64,000 nucleotides of DNA, from NCBI RefSeq assembly GCF_003850045.1, contig NZ_RQJX01000006.1, positions 62,001-126,000 of the forward strand. The letters run 5' to 3'. This document shows, one piece after another, positions 17,480 through 26,428 of the stretch. The DNA comes from Aeromicrobium camelliae (GTDB taxonomy: Bacteria; Actinomycetota; Actinomycetes; Propionibacteriales; Nocardioidaceae). The notes beneath the pieces were generated by a model. The model worked only from the letters and a program-made list of their open reading frames with translations, had not been told where the DNA came from and did no database searches. The translations under genes and the position numbers were made by a program. Within the stretch, counting starts at the first letter, position 1. Each line of letters starts with the position of its first letter.

Positions 17480-19173
17480 CGGCACCGCGGCTGCTCCTCG
17501 GCCTCGCGGCCGTCGCCATCGGGTTCGCTGCTGCCGACACGTACGTCGTCGTGCTGGCCCTGCCGGACATGATGACGGCGAGCGGGCTCAACCTGGACGA
17601 ACTTCAGCGGGCGGCGCCGATCGTCTCCGGCTTCCTGCTCGGCTACGTCGGCATCCTGCCGCTCATCGGCCGCATCGCCGACCTGCGCGGCCGCGTGCCG
17701 GTGCTCATCGGCTGTCTGGTCGTCTTCGCCGCGGGATCGGTCGTCACGGCGGCGGCCTACGACCTCACCACGATCGTCACGGGGCGGTTCTTCCAGGGCC
17801 TCGGCGGTGGCGGACTCATCCCGCCGACGCTCGCCCTCGTCGCCGACCGCTGGCCGCCAGAACGCCGCGGCCTGCCGCTGGGGCTCGTCGGCGCGGTTCA
17901 AGAACTCGGCAGCATGCTCGGGCCGCCCTACGGAGCCGTGGTCCTGGCGTTCGGCACCTGGCGCGACATCTTCTGGCTCAACTGCGCCGTGGGACTGATC
18001 ATCGCCGCAGCGCTGTGGCCGCAACGGGGCTCCGCTCGCCGGTGGCGCGACCTGCCCGGACTCCTCCTGGTGACCCTCGCCGCCGCCGCCGGGCTCCTCG
18101 TCATGCTGCAGCCGCAGTCCCTCGTCACCGACGTCACCCTCGGCCTGGGCTTCGTCCCGTTCTCCGGCGAGTCCCGGTGGTGGTCGCCGGTGGGCGTCGC
18201 CGCAGTGGTTCTGCTACTCGCGTTCGTCGTCCGCCAGGCGACCGCGCGCGATCCCCTTGTCGACTGGGCCGGCTGGCGGCAGGCCCTCGCGCGGACCGAC
18301 CCATGGGGAGCGCTGGCGATGTCGGTCGCGCTCGGTGCCGTGATCGTGACGTTCGCATCCGCCGAGCCCGAATCGGGCGCGGTCTCCCCGCACGCGCCGT
18401 GGCTGCTGCTCCTCGCCGTGCTGGCCGCGGCGGTCGTCGTATGGCGGCAGCGCCGGGCGGCCGAACCCATCGTGCCGCGCGGCGCCCTGCGTGACCGGGT
18501 CGCCGTCGGCGCCCTCGTCGTGTCGTTCTTCATCGGCGCCTCACTCATCGCCGCACTCGTCGACATCCCGTTCTTCGCCCGGCTCACCGTCGCCCCGGAT
18601 TCGCAGCTCGACGCGGCGCTCGTCCTCGTGCGGTTCCTCGTCGCGCTACCGGTCGGAGCGGTCCTCGGCGGGTGGTTGACCCGTCGCGTCGCCGCGTCCC
18701 TGGTGACCACCGCAGCGATGCTGCTGAGCGCCGCGATGTTCGCGATCATGGCGCAGTGGGAGGCCGACGCACTGACCCACCTGACGAGCGACGTGGTGCT
18801 GGTACTCGCCGGGCTCGGTTTCGGCGTGGCCATCGCTCCGGTCAACGCAGCGCTGCTCGACCACACTGCCGCTGGCGTGCACGGGGTAGCGAGCGCCCTC
18901 CTCGTCGTCGCCCGCATGGTCGGGATGCTCGTGGGGGTCTCGGCCTTGAGCGCCATCGGTCTTCGCGCCTTCCGATCCGCCGCCGACGCGATGCCGCCGA
19001 TCGAGGAACTGTGCGGCGACGCTTCGGTGTGTCCGGCGTACAACGACGCCGTGCGCGAGGCCGGGATCGCGCAGCTTCAGGCGGTCTTCACGGGCGCGAT
19101 GGTCTGCGCTCTGGCGGCGGCGCTCCTGGCCGTGCTGCTGCTTCGATCGCGCAGCGCTAGCGTACGAACATGA
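17476..19173 (+). CDS. P55-like 14-helix MFS efflux transporter
   Basis: 565-residue MFS protein of the DHA2 type with about 14 helices. Motif A GRIADLRGRVPVLIG follows helix 2, and VQELGSMLGPPYGAVV resembles antiporter motif C in helix 5. An insertion around residues 210-240 and an extracytoplasmic loop with two cysteines (ELCGDASVCPAY, near 515) are notable. Its translational coupling to an LprG-type lipoprotein argues for the P55 role of exporting lipids or lipophilic compounds, with drug efflux as a side activity. It is also coupled to carbonic anhydrase by ATGA. GTG start. Confidence 0.87.
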   Translation: MTAPRLLLGLAAVAIGFAAADTYVVVLALPDMMTASGLNLDELQRAAPIVSGFLLGYVGILPLIGRIADLRGRVPVLIGCLVVFAAGSVVTAAAYDLTTIVTGRFFQGLGGGGLIPPTLALVADRWPPERRGLPLGLVGAVQELGSMLGPPYGAVVLAFGTWRDIFWLNCAVGLIIAAALWPQRGSARRWRDLPGLLLVTLAAAAGLLVMLQPQSLVTDVTLGLGFVPFSGESRWWSPVGVAAVVLLLAFVVRQATARDPLVDWAGWRQALARTDPWGALAMSVALGAVIVTFASAEPESGAVSPHAPWLLLLAVLAAAVVVWRQRRAAEPIVPRGALRDRVAVGALVVSFFIGASLIAALVDIPFFARLTVAPDSQLDAALVLVRFLVALPVGAVLGGWLTRRVAASLVTTAAMLLSAAMFAIMAQWEADALTHLTSDVVLVLAGLGFGVAIAPVNAALLDHTAAGVHGVASALLVVARMVGMLVGVSALSAIGLRAFRSAADAMPPIEELCGDASVCPAYNDAVREAGIAQLQAVFTGAMVCALAAALLAVLLLRSRSASVRT

Positions 19174-19673
19174 GCAGTGCTTTCGACGATCTTCTCGACG
19201 CCAACCGGACCTACGCCGAGCACCATGACCTCAAGGGCTTCGACGGCATCGCCCACGCGGGTGTCGCCATGGTGACCTGCATGGACTCGCGGATCGACCC
19301 TCTCCGCATGATCGGCCTCTCCCCCGGCGATGCGAAGATCCTGCGCAATCCCGGCGGGCGGGTCACCGACCAGGCGCTGGTCGCGGTCGTCCTGGGAGTC
19401 ACGCTGCTGAACGTGCGGCGGGTGCTCGTCGTCGAGCACACCCGGTGCGCGATGGCCTCCTCCACCGAAGATGAGCTGCACGAGCGGATCAGCGACTTCA
19501 TGGGCACCGATTCGACGTGGATGTCGCTCGGTGCGATCCAGGACCAGGAGAAGACCATTCGCGCCGACGTGCACCGCGTGCGCAGTCACCCGCTCGTCCC
19601 GGCCGACGTGAGCGTCGGCGGGTTCATCTACGACGTGGACTCCGGACTGCTGCAGCCGGTCGTGGAGGCGTGA
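19170..19673 (+). CDS. Beta-class carbonic anhydrase
   Basis: 167-residue beta-carbonic anhydrase interconverting CO2 and bicarbonate. Zinc ligands are Cys37, His90 and Cys93 (CMDSR at 37-41; EHTRC at 89-93), and the Asp39-Arg41 dyad is present. The length fits the short actinobacterial subfamily. It is the last gene of the parC-lipoprotein-MFS run, with its ATG overlapping the MFS stop, and is followed at 8 nt by a strong hairpin. Whether it serves the transporter, for example by supplying protons, or only shares a transcript is open. Confidence 0.93.
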   Translation: MSSAFDDLLDANRTYAEHHDLKGFDGIAHAGVAMVTCMDSRIDPLRMIGLSPGDAKILRNPGGRVTDQALVAVVLGVTLLNVRRVLVVEHTRCAMASSTEDELHERISDFMGTDSTWMSLGAIQDQEKTIRADVHRVRSHPLVPADVSVGGFIYDVDSGLLQPVVEA

Positions 19674-19680
19674 CCTCGGT

Positions 19681-19710
19681 CCGGGCGGTGCGTCGTCACG
19701 CACCGCCCGG
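19681..19710. terminator. Bidirectional terminator between carbonic anhydrase and parE
   Basis: CCGGGCGGTGCGT pairs perfectly over 13 bp with ACGCACCGCCCGG around the loop CGTC. It sits between the two convergent stops, so it can serve both transcripts. Confidence 0.85.
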
Positions 19711-19730
19711 ATGGGGCCCGATCATCACAC

Positions 19731-21785
19731 TCAGGCGTCGATGAGGTCGGCGTCGATCTCGTACGCGCCTTGGACGATGAATTCCTTGCGCGGGGGCACC
19801 TCGTTGCCCATCAGCAGTTCGAACACCTCGGTGGCCTCCTCGGCGTCGTCGACCGTGAGTCGGCGCAACGTACGGTGCCGCGGGTCCATCGTGGTCTCGG
19901 CCAGTTGCGACGCGTCCATCTCGCCGAGTCCCTTGTACCGCTGCACCGGATCCTTCCAGCGAATGTTCTTGCGCTTGAGCTCGGCGAGTTTGCGTTGCAA
20001 CTCCGGGTCGGAGTACGTGTACACGTACTTGTCCTGACCCTTCTTGGGGTTGACCAGCTCGATGCGGTGCAAGGGCGGCACCGCGGTGAACACCCGGCCG
20101 GCCTCGACCAGCGGGCGCATGTACCGGAAGAACAGCGTCGCCAGCAGGCAGCGGATGTGGGCGCCGTCGGAGTCCGCGTCGGCCATGAAGATGATGCGGC
20201 CGTAGCGGGCGGCGTCGATGTCGAAGGTGCGGCCCGAGCCGGCGCCGACGACCTGGATGATCGACGAGCATTCGGCGTTCTTGAGCATGTCGCCCACGCT
20301 GGCCTTCTGCACGTTGAGGATCTTGCCGCGGATGGGCAGGAGCGCCTGGAACTCGGAGTCGCGGGCCGACTTGGCCGTGCCCAGCGCGGAGTCACCCTCC
20401 ACGATGAACAGCTCCGTGCGATCGACGTCGCTGCTGCGGCAGTCGGCCAGCTTGGCGGGCAGCGCGCTCGACTCGAGCGCGTTCTTGCGGCGCTGGTTGT
20501 CGCGTTGCTGGCGGGCCGCGACGCGCGTGCGCGCGGCGCCCACGACCTTCTCCATGACCTGGCGGGCCTTGGCCTTGTCGGCCGCCTTGGAGGACGTCAG
20601 GAACGCCTTGAGCTCGCGCGCGACGATCTGGTTGACGATGCGCGTGACCGGCGGCGTGCCGAGGACCTCCTTGGTCTGGCCTTCGAACTGCGGTTCGGCG
20701 AGCCGGACGGTGACGACGGCGGTGAGTCCCTCGAGGATGTCGTCCTTGACGATGTCCGGGTCGCCGTTCTTGAGCAGCCGCGTGTTCTTCAGCACCTCGT
20801 TGAACGTCTTGGTGAGCCCGCGCTCGAAGCCGTTGACGTGCGTGCCGCCCTTGGGGGTGGCGATGATGTTGACGAAGGACCGCAATCGCGAGTCGTAGTC
20901 GTTGTCCCACCGCACGGCGATGTCGACGCCGAGGTTGCGCTCGACGTCCTGCGGCGTCATGTGTCCGGCCTCGTCGAGAATCGGCACGGTCTCGGTGAAC
21001 GTGCTCTCGCCCTGGAGGCGCAGCACATCGGTGACCGGCTCACCGGGCGCGAGGAACTCGCAGAACTCCGAGATGCCGCCGTCGTGCTGGAAGTCCTCCT
21101 CGTGCACCTCCTCGCCGCGTTCGTCGCGGATGACGATGCGCAGGCCGGGCACGAGGAACGACGTCTGCCGGGCCCGGGCGACGAGGTCGTCATAGGAGAA
21201 CTCGGCGGTCTTGATGAAGATCTGGGGGTCGGCCCAGTACCGCACGCGGGTGCCGGTCTTGGCCTTGGCGACCTTGCCGGCCTTGCGCAGCGTGTTGTCG
21301 ACCGTGAAGTCGGCGTCGGGACCCTCGCCGGCGTAGACGCCGGGGGTGCCGCGGCGGAACGACATGGCCCACGTCGCCCCACCCTTGTCGACCTCGACGT
21401 CGAGGCGCGAGGACAGCGCGTTGACGACCGAGGCGCCGACGCCGTGCAGACCGCCGGTCGCGTTGTAGGAGCCGCCGCCGAACTTGCCGCCGGCGTGGAG
21501 CTTGGTGAAGACGACCTCGACGCCGGACAGGCCGGTCTTGGTCTCGGTGTCGACGGGGATGCCGCGCCCGTTGTCGCGCACCTCGACCGAGCCGTCGCGG
21601 TGCAGCACGACGACGATCTCGTCGCAGTGACCGCCGAGCGCCTCGTCGACCGCGTTGTCGATGATCTCCCACAGGCAGTGCATGAGACCGCGGGTGTCGG
21701 TGGAGCCGATGTACATGCCCGGTCGCTTGCGAACCGCCTCGAGCCCCTCGAGGACGAGCAGGTTGCGAGCGTCGTAACTGGAGAT
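19731..21785 (-). CDS. parE: DNA topoisomerase IV subunit B
   Basis: 684-residue ATPase subunit partnering ParC. It has the GHKL ATP lid (KFGGGSYNATGGLHGVGAS), the TOPRIM signature VEGDSALG and the metal pair DADSDGAH. The conserved N-terminus (SYDARNLLVLEGLEAVRKR before PGMYIGS) is fully encoded upstream of the first ATG, which lies inside PGMYIGS. Between the in-frame stop at 21810-21812 and that ATG there is no ATG, GTG or TTG. The best candidate is ATC at 21785-21783, preceded by GGAAAGGA at 7 nt spacing; CTG at 21806 has no ribosome site. So a non-canonical start is likely, or there is a base error here. Confidence 0.9.
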   Translation of the reverse strand: MSSYDARNLLVLEGLEAVRKRPGMYIGSTDTRGLMHCLWEIIDNAVDEALGGHCDEIVVVLHRDGSVEVRDNGRGIPVDTETKTGLSGVEVVFTKLHAGGKFGGGSYNATGGLHGVGASVVNALSSRLDVEVDKGGATWAMSFRRGTPGVYAGEGPDADFTVDNTLRKAGKVAKAKTGTRVRYWADPQIFIKTAEFSYDDLVARARQTSFLVPGLRIVIRDERGEEVHEEDFQHDGGISEFCEFLAPGEPVTDVLRLQGESTFTETVPILDEAGHMTPQDVERNLGVDIAVRWDNDYDSRLRSFVNIIATPKGGTHVNGFERGLTKTFNEVLKNTRLLKNGDPDIVKDDILEGLTAVVTVRLAEPQFEGQTKEVLGTPPVTRIVNQIVARELKAFLTSSKAADKAKARQVMEKVVGAARTRVAARQQRDNQRRKNALESSALPAKLADCRSSDVDRTELFIVEGDSALGTAKSARDSEFQALLPIRGKILNVQKASVGDMLKNAECSSIIQVVGAGSGRTFDIDAARYGRIIFMADADSDGAHIRCLLATLFFRYMRPLVEAGRVFTAVPPLHRIELVNPKKGQDKYVYTYSDPELQRKLAELKRKNIRWKDPVQRYKGLGEMDASQLAETTMDPRHRTLRRLTVDDAEEATEVFELLMGNEVPPRKEFIVQGAYEIDADLIDA

Positions 21786-21821
21786 GGTGGCGTCCTTTCC
21801 CCTCAGATGTCAGCGCTTCTC

Positions 21822-21827
21822 AGCCTA
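21822..21827 (-). promoter_or_regulatory. -10 element of parE
   Basis: TAGGCT on the minus strand, 36 nt before the proposed ATC start, leaves a leader of about 30 nt holding the GGGGAAAGGA ribosome site. No convincing -35. Confidence 0.45.
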
Positions 21828-21911
21828 TCGACCCGTACCGACACGCCGCGGTTGCCATGCCGATGCAGCGTGTTGTCGCGGACTTGGGTCGAGGAGGGAG
21901 TATTCATGTCG

Positions 21912-21917
21912 TAAGGT
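21912..21917 (+). promoter_or_regulatory. Candidate -10 of the DUF7455 gene
   Basis: TAAGGT lies about 75 nt before the GTG at 21992 in the 206-bp divergent gap with parE. Support is the hexamer only. Confidence 0.3.
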
Positions 21918-21991
21918 CGACCCACGACGCGGAATATCACCGCCGAGACGCACGTTGACGTGACCGAGACCGCCTGAAGAAAGAGGACATC

Positions 21992-22189
21992 GTGACAGCA
22001 ACCGCTGAACTCTCCGCCCTCACCGCCGGTGACCGTTGCGATCGCTGCGGCGCTCAGGCGTACGTCCGTGTCGAACTCACGGCGGGCGCCGAGCTGCTGT
22101 TCTGTGCGCACCATGCTCGCCAGCACGAGGACAAGCTGCGAGAGGTCGCCATCAACATCCACGACGAGTCGGGCCGACTGAACGCCTGA
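21992..22189 (+). CDS. DUF7455 small zinc-binding-like protein
   Basis: 65-residue protein of the DUF7455 family. A CDRCG knuckle (residues 16-20) and a FCAHHARQHED segment near residue 38 provide three cysteines and histidines suited to one zinc ion. The spaced beta stretch YVRVELTAGAELLFC lies between. The GTG start has AGAGGA 4 nt upstream. It is followed at 22 nt by a strong hairpin, so it is monocistronic. The family sits beside sigA in many actinobacteria. Function unknown. Confidence 0.85.
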   Translation: MTATAELSALTAGDRCDRCGAQAYVRVELTAGAELLFCAHHARQHEDKLREVAINIHDESGRLNA

Positions 22190-22211
22190 TCTCTCGTCCC
22201 GAGACGCTGCA

Positions 22212-22237
22212 GGGCCCCGACCAGCCGGTCGGGGCCC
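22212..22237 (+). terminator. Terminator of the DUF7455 gene
   Basis: GGGCCCCGACC pairs perfectly with GGTCGGGGCCC (11 bp) around AGCC, 22 nt after the stop, followed by TTC. Confidence 0.85.
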
Positions 22238-22239
22238 TT

Positions 22240-22387
22240 CGCGTTCCATCGGGACCGCCGGCACCTTCGACCTCGACGCCGAGTTGGCGCTCTGGTTCAG
22301 CGGGCTGGGCGCAAGGTGCGGTTCGAGTTCGAGGGCAGCGCCGACATCCGCAGCATCGGCCGGATGATCGCCCACTACGTGCTGTGA
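22240..22387 (+). pseudogene. Possible frameshifted gene remnant
   Basis: Between two terminators, one frame reads GTFDLDAELALWFSGLG. After a one-base shift near 22311 another reads KVRFEFEGSADIRSIGRMIA, then HYVL and a stop at 22385-22387. Both halves have protein-like composition and join if one base is restored after 22310. No start codon or ribosome site is visible. I do not recognise the family; it may be chance. Confidence 0.25.
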
Positions 22388-22392
22388 CATGC

Positions 22393-22425
22393 GAAACGCC
22401 CGGTCCGATCAGGACCGGGCGTTTC
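22393..22425 (-). terminator. Terminator of sigA
   Basis: GAAACGCCCGGTCC and GGACCGGGCGTTTC form a perfect 14-bp stem with loop GATCA, 16 nt beyond the sigA stop on the minus strand. Confidence 0.88.
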
Positions 22426-22440
22426 TCCGTGCTGAGAATC

Positions 22441-23700
<1,260 letters not shown>

Positions 23701-23812
23701 CGGGACATCAACCTCGCATCATCGAGTCGAGGGCGCAACAAAGAGCCCTCTGGTCAACCTCTGCGCACTAGTGTGCCACGCCACCCCAACGCGTGAATCA
23801 CCCGTCGGCGGT

Positions 23813-25291
23813 TCAGCCGCGATGGGGCCAGGTATGCACTGGTTCCCCGGTCAACATGTGCTCTCGATACTCCACCGTGAGGTCGCGCAGAGCCGCGAGC
23901 CGGTCGGTCGCGGCCATCGGGTGACGCCGGAATGCCTCGATCATCCAGGTCGCTCCGTTGCGTCCCGTGAGACACCGTTGTTCGATGATGCCGAGAAGCC
24001 GATCGGCGACATCCTGGTCCACAGCGCTGGACTCCAGACCGGCGTGCGCGAGCGGCAGCAGATGGCGCAAGACGAGTTCGCGGGCTGGCACGGCACCGAC
24101 GTTCGGCCACACCAGCTCGGTCTCGATGCCCGTGCGGGCGGCGGCGTGGAAGTTCTCCTCGGCCGCCGCGAACGGCATCTGGGACCAGACCGGCCGCTCC
24201 GCCAGCACCAGGGCCTTGACGAGGCCGTAGAAGAACGCAGCGTTCGCCAGCGCATCGACGACCGTAGGACCGGCCGGCAGCAGCCGGTTCTCGATCCGCA
24301 AGTGCGGCCGGCCGTCCGCAACGTCGTAGATGGGACGGTTCCAGCGGTAGATCGTGCCGTTGTGCAACTTCAGCTCGGCCAGGCTCGGGATGCGTCCAGC
24401 CGCCAGTTCCTCGACCGGATCCTCCTCCTCAACGACCGGCAGCAGCGCCGGGAAGTACTTGGAGTTCTCCTCGAACAGGTCGAAGACCGAGGTGATCCAG
24501 CGCTCACCGAACCACACGCGCGGACGCACGCCCTGCACCTTGAGCTCCTCGCTGCGGGTGTCGGTGGCCTGCTCGAACAGCGCGATGCGCGTCTCGTGCC
24601 ACAGTTGCCGCCCGAGCAGGAACGGCGAGTTGGCGCCCACTGCCAGCTGGACCCCGGCGACGGCCTGGGAGGCGTTCCAGGCCGCGCCGAACTCGTCCGG
24701 CTCGACCTGCAGGTGCAGCTGGGTGCTCGTGCACGCGGCCTCGGGGATGATCGTGTCGGTCGTCGTGGCGAGCCGGTCGACGCCGTCGATCTCGATCTCG
24801 ATGTCCTCTCCGCGCGCGGCGAGGATCTGGTCGGACAGCAGGTGGTAGCGGGGGTTGGCGGAGATCGCGTCGCCCGTGAAGTGCGACTCCTGCAGCGTGG
24901 GCAGGATGCCGATCATCAGGAGGCGGGCGTCCACGGCCGTCGCCCGGCGATCGGCGTGCATGAGGTCGTCGCGCAGCTTGTCGGCGATCTTCGCGAGCCC
25001 CCGGCCACCGATCTCCACGGGCGGCACGTTGACCTCGAGGTTGAAGAGGCCGAGTTCGGTCTGGAAGTCCTCGTCGGCGATGCGGTCCAGCGCCTCGGCG
25101 TTGCGCAGAGCGGGGTCCCCGGCGGCGTCGACGAGGTTGAACTCCACCTCGATGCCGATCTGGGGGTGATCGACCGAGAAGTCCTCCTCGCTCAGCATGG
25201 AGGCGAGGGCGTCCAGGCATCTGCGGACCTTGGCGCGGTAACGGGTGCGGTCCTCCCGCGTGAACTCACGGGCGTCGACGTCTTGTCCCAT
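23813..25291 (-). CDS. Glutamate-cysteine ligase family protein
   Basis: 492-residue member of the GCS2 carboxylate-amine ligase family, which forms gamma-glutamyl amide bonds using ATP. Family landmarks are IGIEVEFNLVD near residue 48, NLEVNVPP, ACTSTQLHLQVEPDE, AVGANSPFLLG and the basic RIENRLLPAG. Actinobacteria make mycothiol rather than glutathione, so the real substrate may not be cysteine; an EgtA-like or other ligase role is possible. It is upstream of sigA on the same strand but separated by 112 nt. The ATG lies 7 nt after TACGCT, probably leaderless. Confidence 0.82.
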   Translation of the reverse strand: MGQDVDAREFTREDRTRYRAKVRRCLDALASMLSEEDFSVDHPQIGIEVEFNLVDAAGDPALRNAEALDRIADEDFQTELGLFNLEVNVPPVEIGGRGLAKIADKLRDDLMHADRRATAVDARLLMIGILPTLQESHFTGDAISANPRYHLLSDQILAARGEDIEIEIDGVDRLATTTDTIIPEAACTSTQLHLQVEPDEFGAAWNASQAVAGVQLAVGANSPFLLGRQLWHETRIALFEQATDTRSEELKVQGVRPRVWFGERWITSVFDLFEENSKYFPALLPVVEEEDPVEELAAGRIPSLAELKLHNGTIYRWNRPIYDVADGRPHLRIENRLLPAGPTVVDALANAAFFYGLVKALVLAERPVWSQMPFAAAEENFHAAARTGIETELVWPNVGAVPARELVLRHLLPLAHAGLESSAVDQDVADRLLGIIEQRCLTGRNGATWMIEAFRRHPMAATDRLAALRDLTVEYREHMLTGEPVHTWPHRG

Positions 25292-25298
25292 GCACGTC

Positions 25299-25304
25299 AG
25301 CGTA
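25299..25304 (-). promoter_or_regulatory. -10 element, leaderless ligase gene
   Basis: TACGCT on the minus strand lies 7 nt before the ATG at 25291, in a 21-bp gap behind the DUF4192 gene. Confidence 0.45.
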
Positions 25305-25312
25305 GAGAAGAA

Positions 25313-26305
25313 TCACGCACTCCGTCGGGTGACGACGTCAGGTCCGACATCGGCGTCGGCCTGCGCGAAGTCGGCCCATCGCGCCGGGTTCACGCCATGC
25401 GAGACGAGGGTCAACAACAGGTTGGCCATCGAGTAGGAGGGGGCGATCCGCTGCGCCCGTTCCAGCGCCACCACCGCACGCGCTCCGTCGCCCCATATCC
25501 ACGCGGAGAACCCGGCAAGACAGAGTGCGGGCACCGACATGGCCTCGGGCATCCGCCGCGCCACCGAGCACCAGAGACCATGCATCCGGGGCGCGTTCTC
25601 CCGGTCGATGCGCAGCCACGCCGCGTCCCGCGCCGGTATCGAGGTGACGAGGACGCCCAGCCGCACGAGTTCGCCGTCGGCGTAATCGTGATCACCGGCC
25701 AGCAGACGCTCGACCTGGCCGATCTCGCCCGCGGGGTCGCCTCGATGGCACGCGTCCTCGAGCGCGGTGAACGCGGCGTCGTGCATCCAGTCCTGCCGCG
25801 GACCGCTCAACGGCGCGATCTCGTCGTAGAGCGCGTCGCGGTCCTCGAGCACGGTCAGCCCGGCCGCTACGGCGGATACACGTGCGGCGTGCACGTCGGA
25901 CAACTCGTAGGGCTCCCCCTCGGACGGACAGTCGGGAAGATCGGTCCACAGACGCTGGTCGGTCGCCCAGATCTTCAGGCGCACCGGTAGCGACCCGAGC
26001 CGCTCGCCGACCGCATGCAGCAACTCCTCGGCCACCGCAGGGTTCTCGCTCAGCCCGATGAGGATCACCGCCTCGTCGGCGTTGCGCCGCAGGTGCTCGG
26101 CGACGACGGCTGCGACCTGCTCGTCGTCGGAACGCCGCTCGGGGATGTCGATGCGCAACCGGAAGCCGAAGCGGTTGCGGGGGCCGCTCACGCAGAGCCC
26201 GATGATCGACTCGCGGGGCACGAAGCCGAAGAGGGCGGGCACGGCGTTGAGCAGATCTTCGAAGGTATGGGCGCGGTACAGGGGCGGGTCCTGGGATCGA
26301 GTCAT
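25313..26305 (-). CDS. DUF4192 family protein
   Basis: 330-residue cytosolic protein of the DUF4192 family, common in actinobacteria and usually near sigA/sigB. The N-terminus (DLLNAVPALFGFVPRESI, then IGLCV) is the family signature, followed by an alpha/beta region (DEAVILIGLSENP). The C-terminal half is helical and repeat-like (PALCLAGFSAWIWGDGA, MANLLLTLVSHG), resembling a tetratricopeptide-type solenoid. The ATG at 26305 was chosen because family homology starts there; a longer frame to 26638 covers the divergent dinB promoter and start. Function unknown. Confidence 0.82.
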   Translation of the reverse strand: MTRSQDPPLYRAHTFEDLLNAVPALFGFVPRESIIGLCVSGPRNRFGFRLRIDIPERRSDDEQVAAVVAEHLRRNADEAVILIGLSENPAVAEELLHAVGERLGSLPVRLKIWATDQRLWTDLPDCPSEGEPYELSDVHAARVSAVAAGLTVLEDRDALYDEIAPLSGPRQDWMHDAAFTALEDACHRGDPAGEIGQVERLLAGDHDYADGELVRLGVLVTSIPARDAAWLRIDRENAPRMHGLWCSVARRMPEAMSVPALCLAGFSAWIWGDGARAVVALERAQRIAPSYSMANLLLTLVSHGVNPARWADFAQADADVGPDVVTRRSA

Positions 26306-26428
26306 ATCCCGAGCCTCGACGTCGCAGCGCCCGCGGTGAAGAAGCCCCGATGCAGCCTGTGGACGCGCGGAGGTGAGCTCATGCTTGTGGATGCGGGAAC
26401 TGTCCGGAGTGCACGACACAATGGACTC

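Noticed and set aside
23762..23812. A coding gene in the sigA-ligase gap
   Set aside because: Short frames only, without starts or ribosome sites; the gap is better explained as the sigA promoter region.
26306..26428. A LexA/SOS box before dinB
   Set aside because: I looked for TCGAAC-N4-GTTCGA-like dyads in the divergent gap and found none, so damage induction is not supported by sequence.
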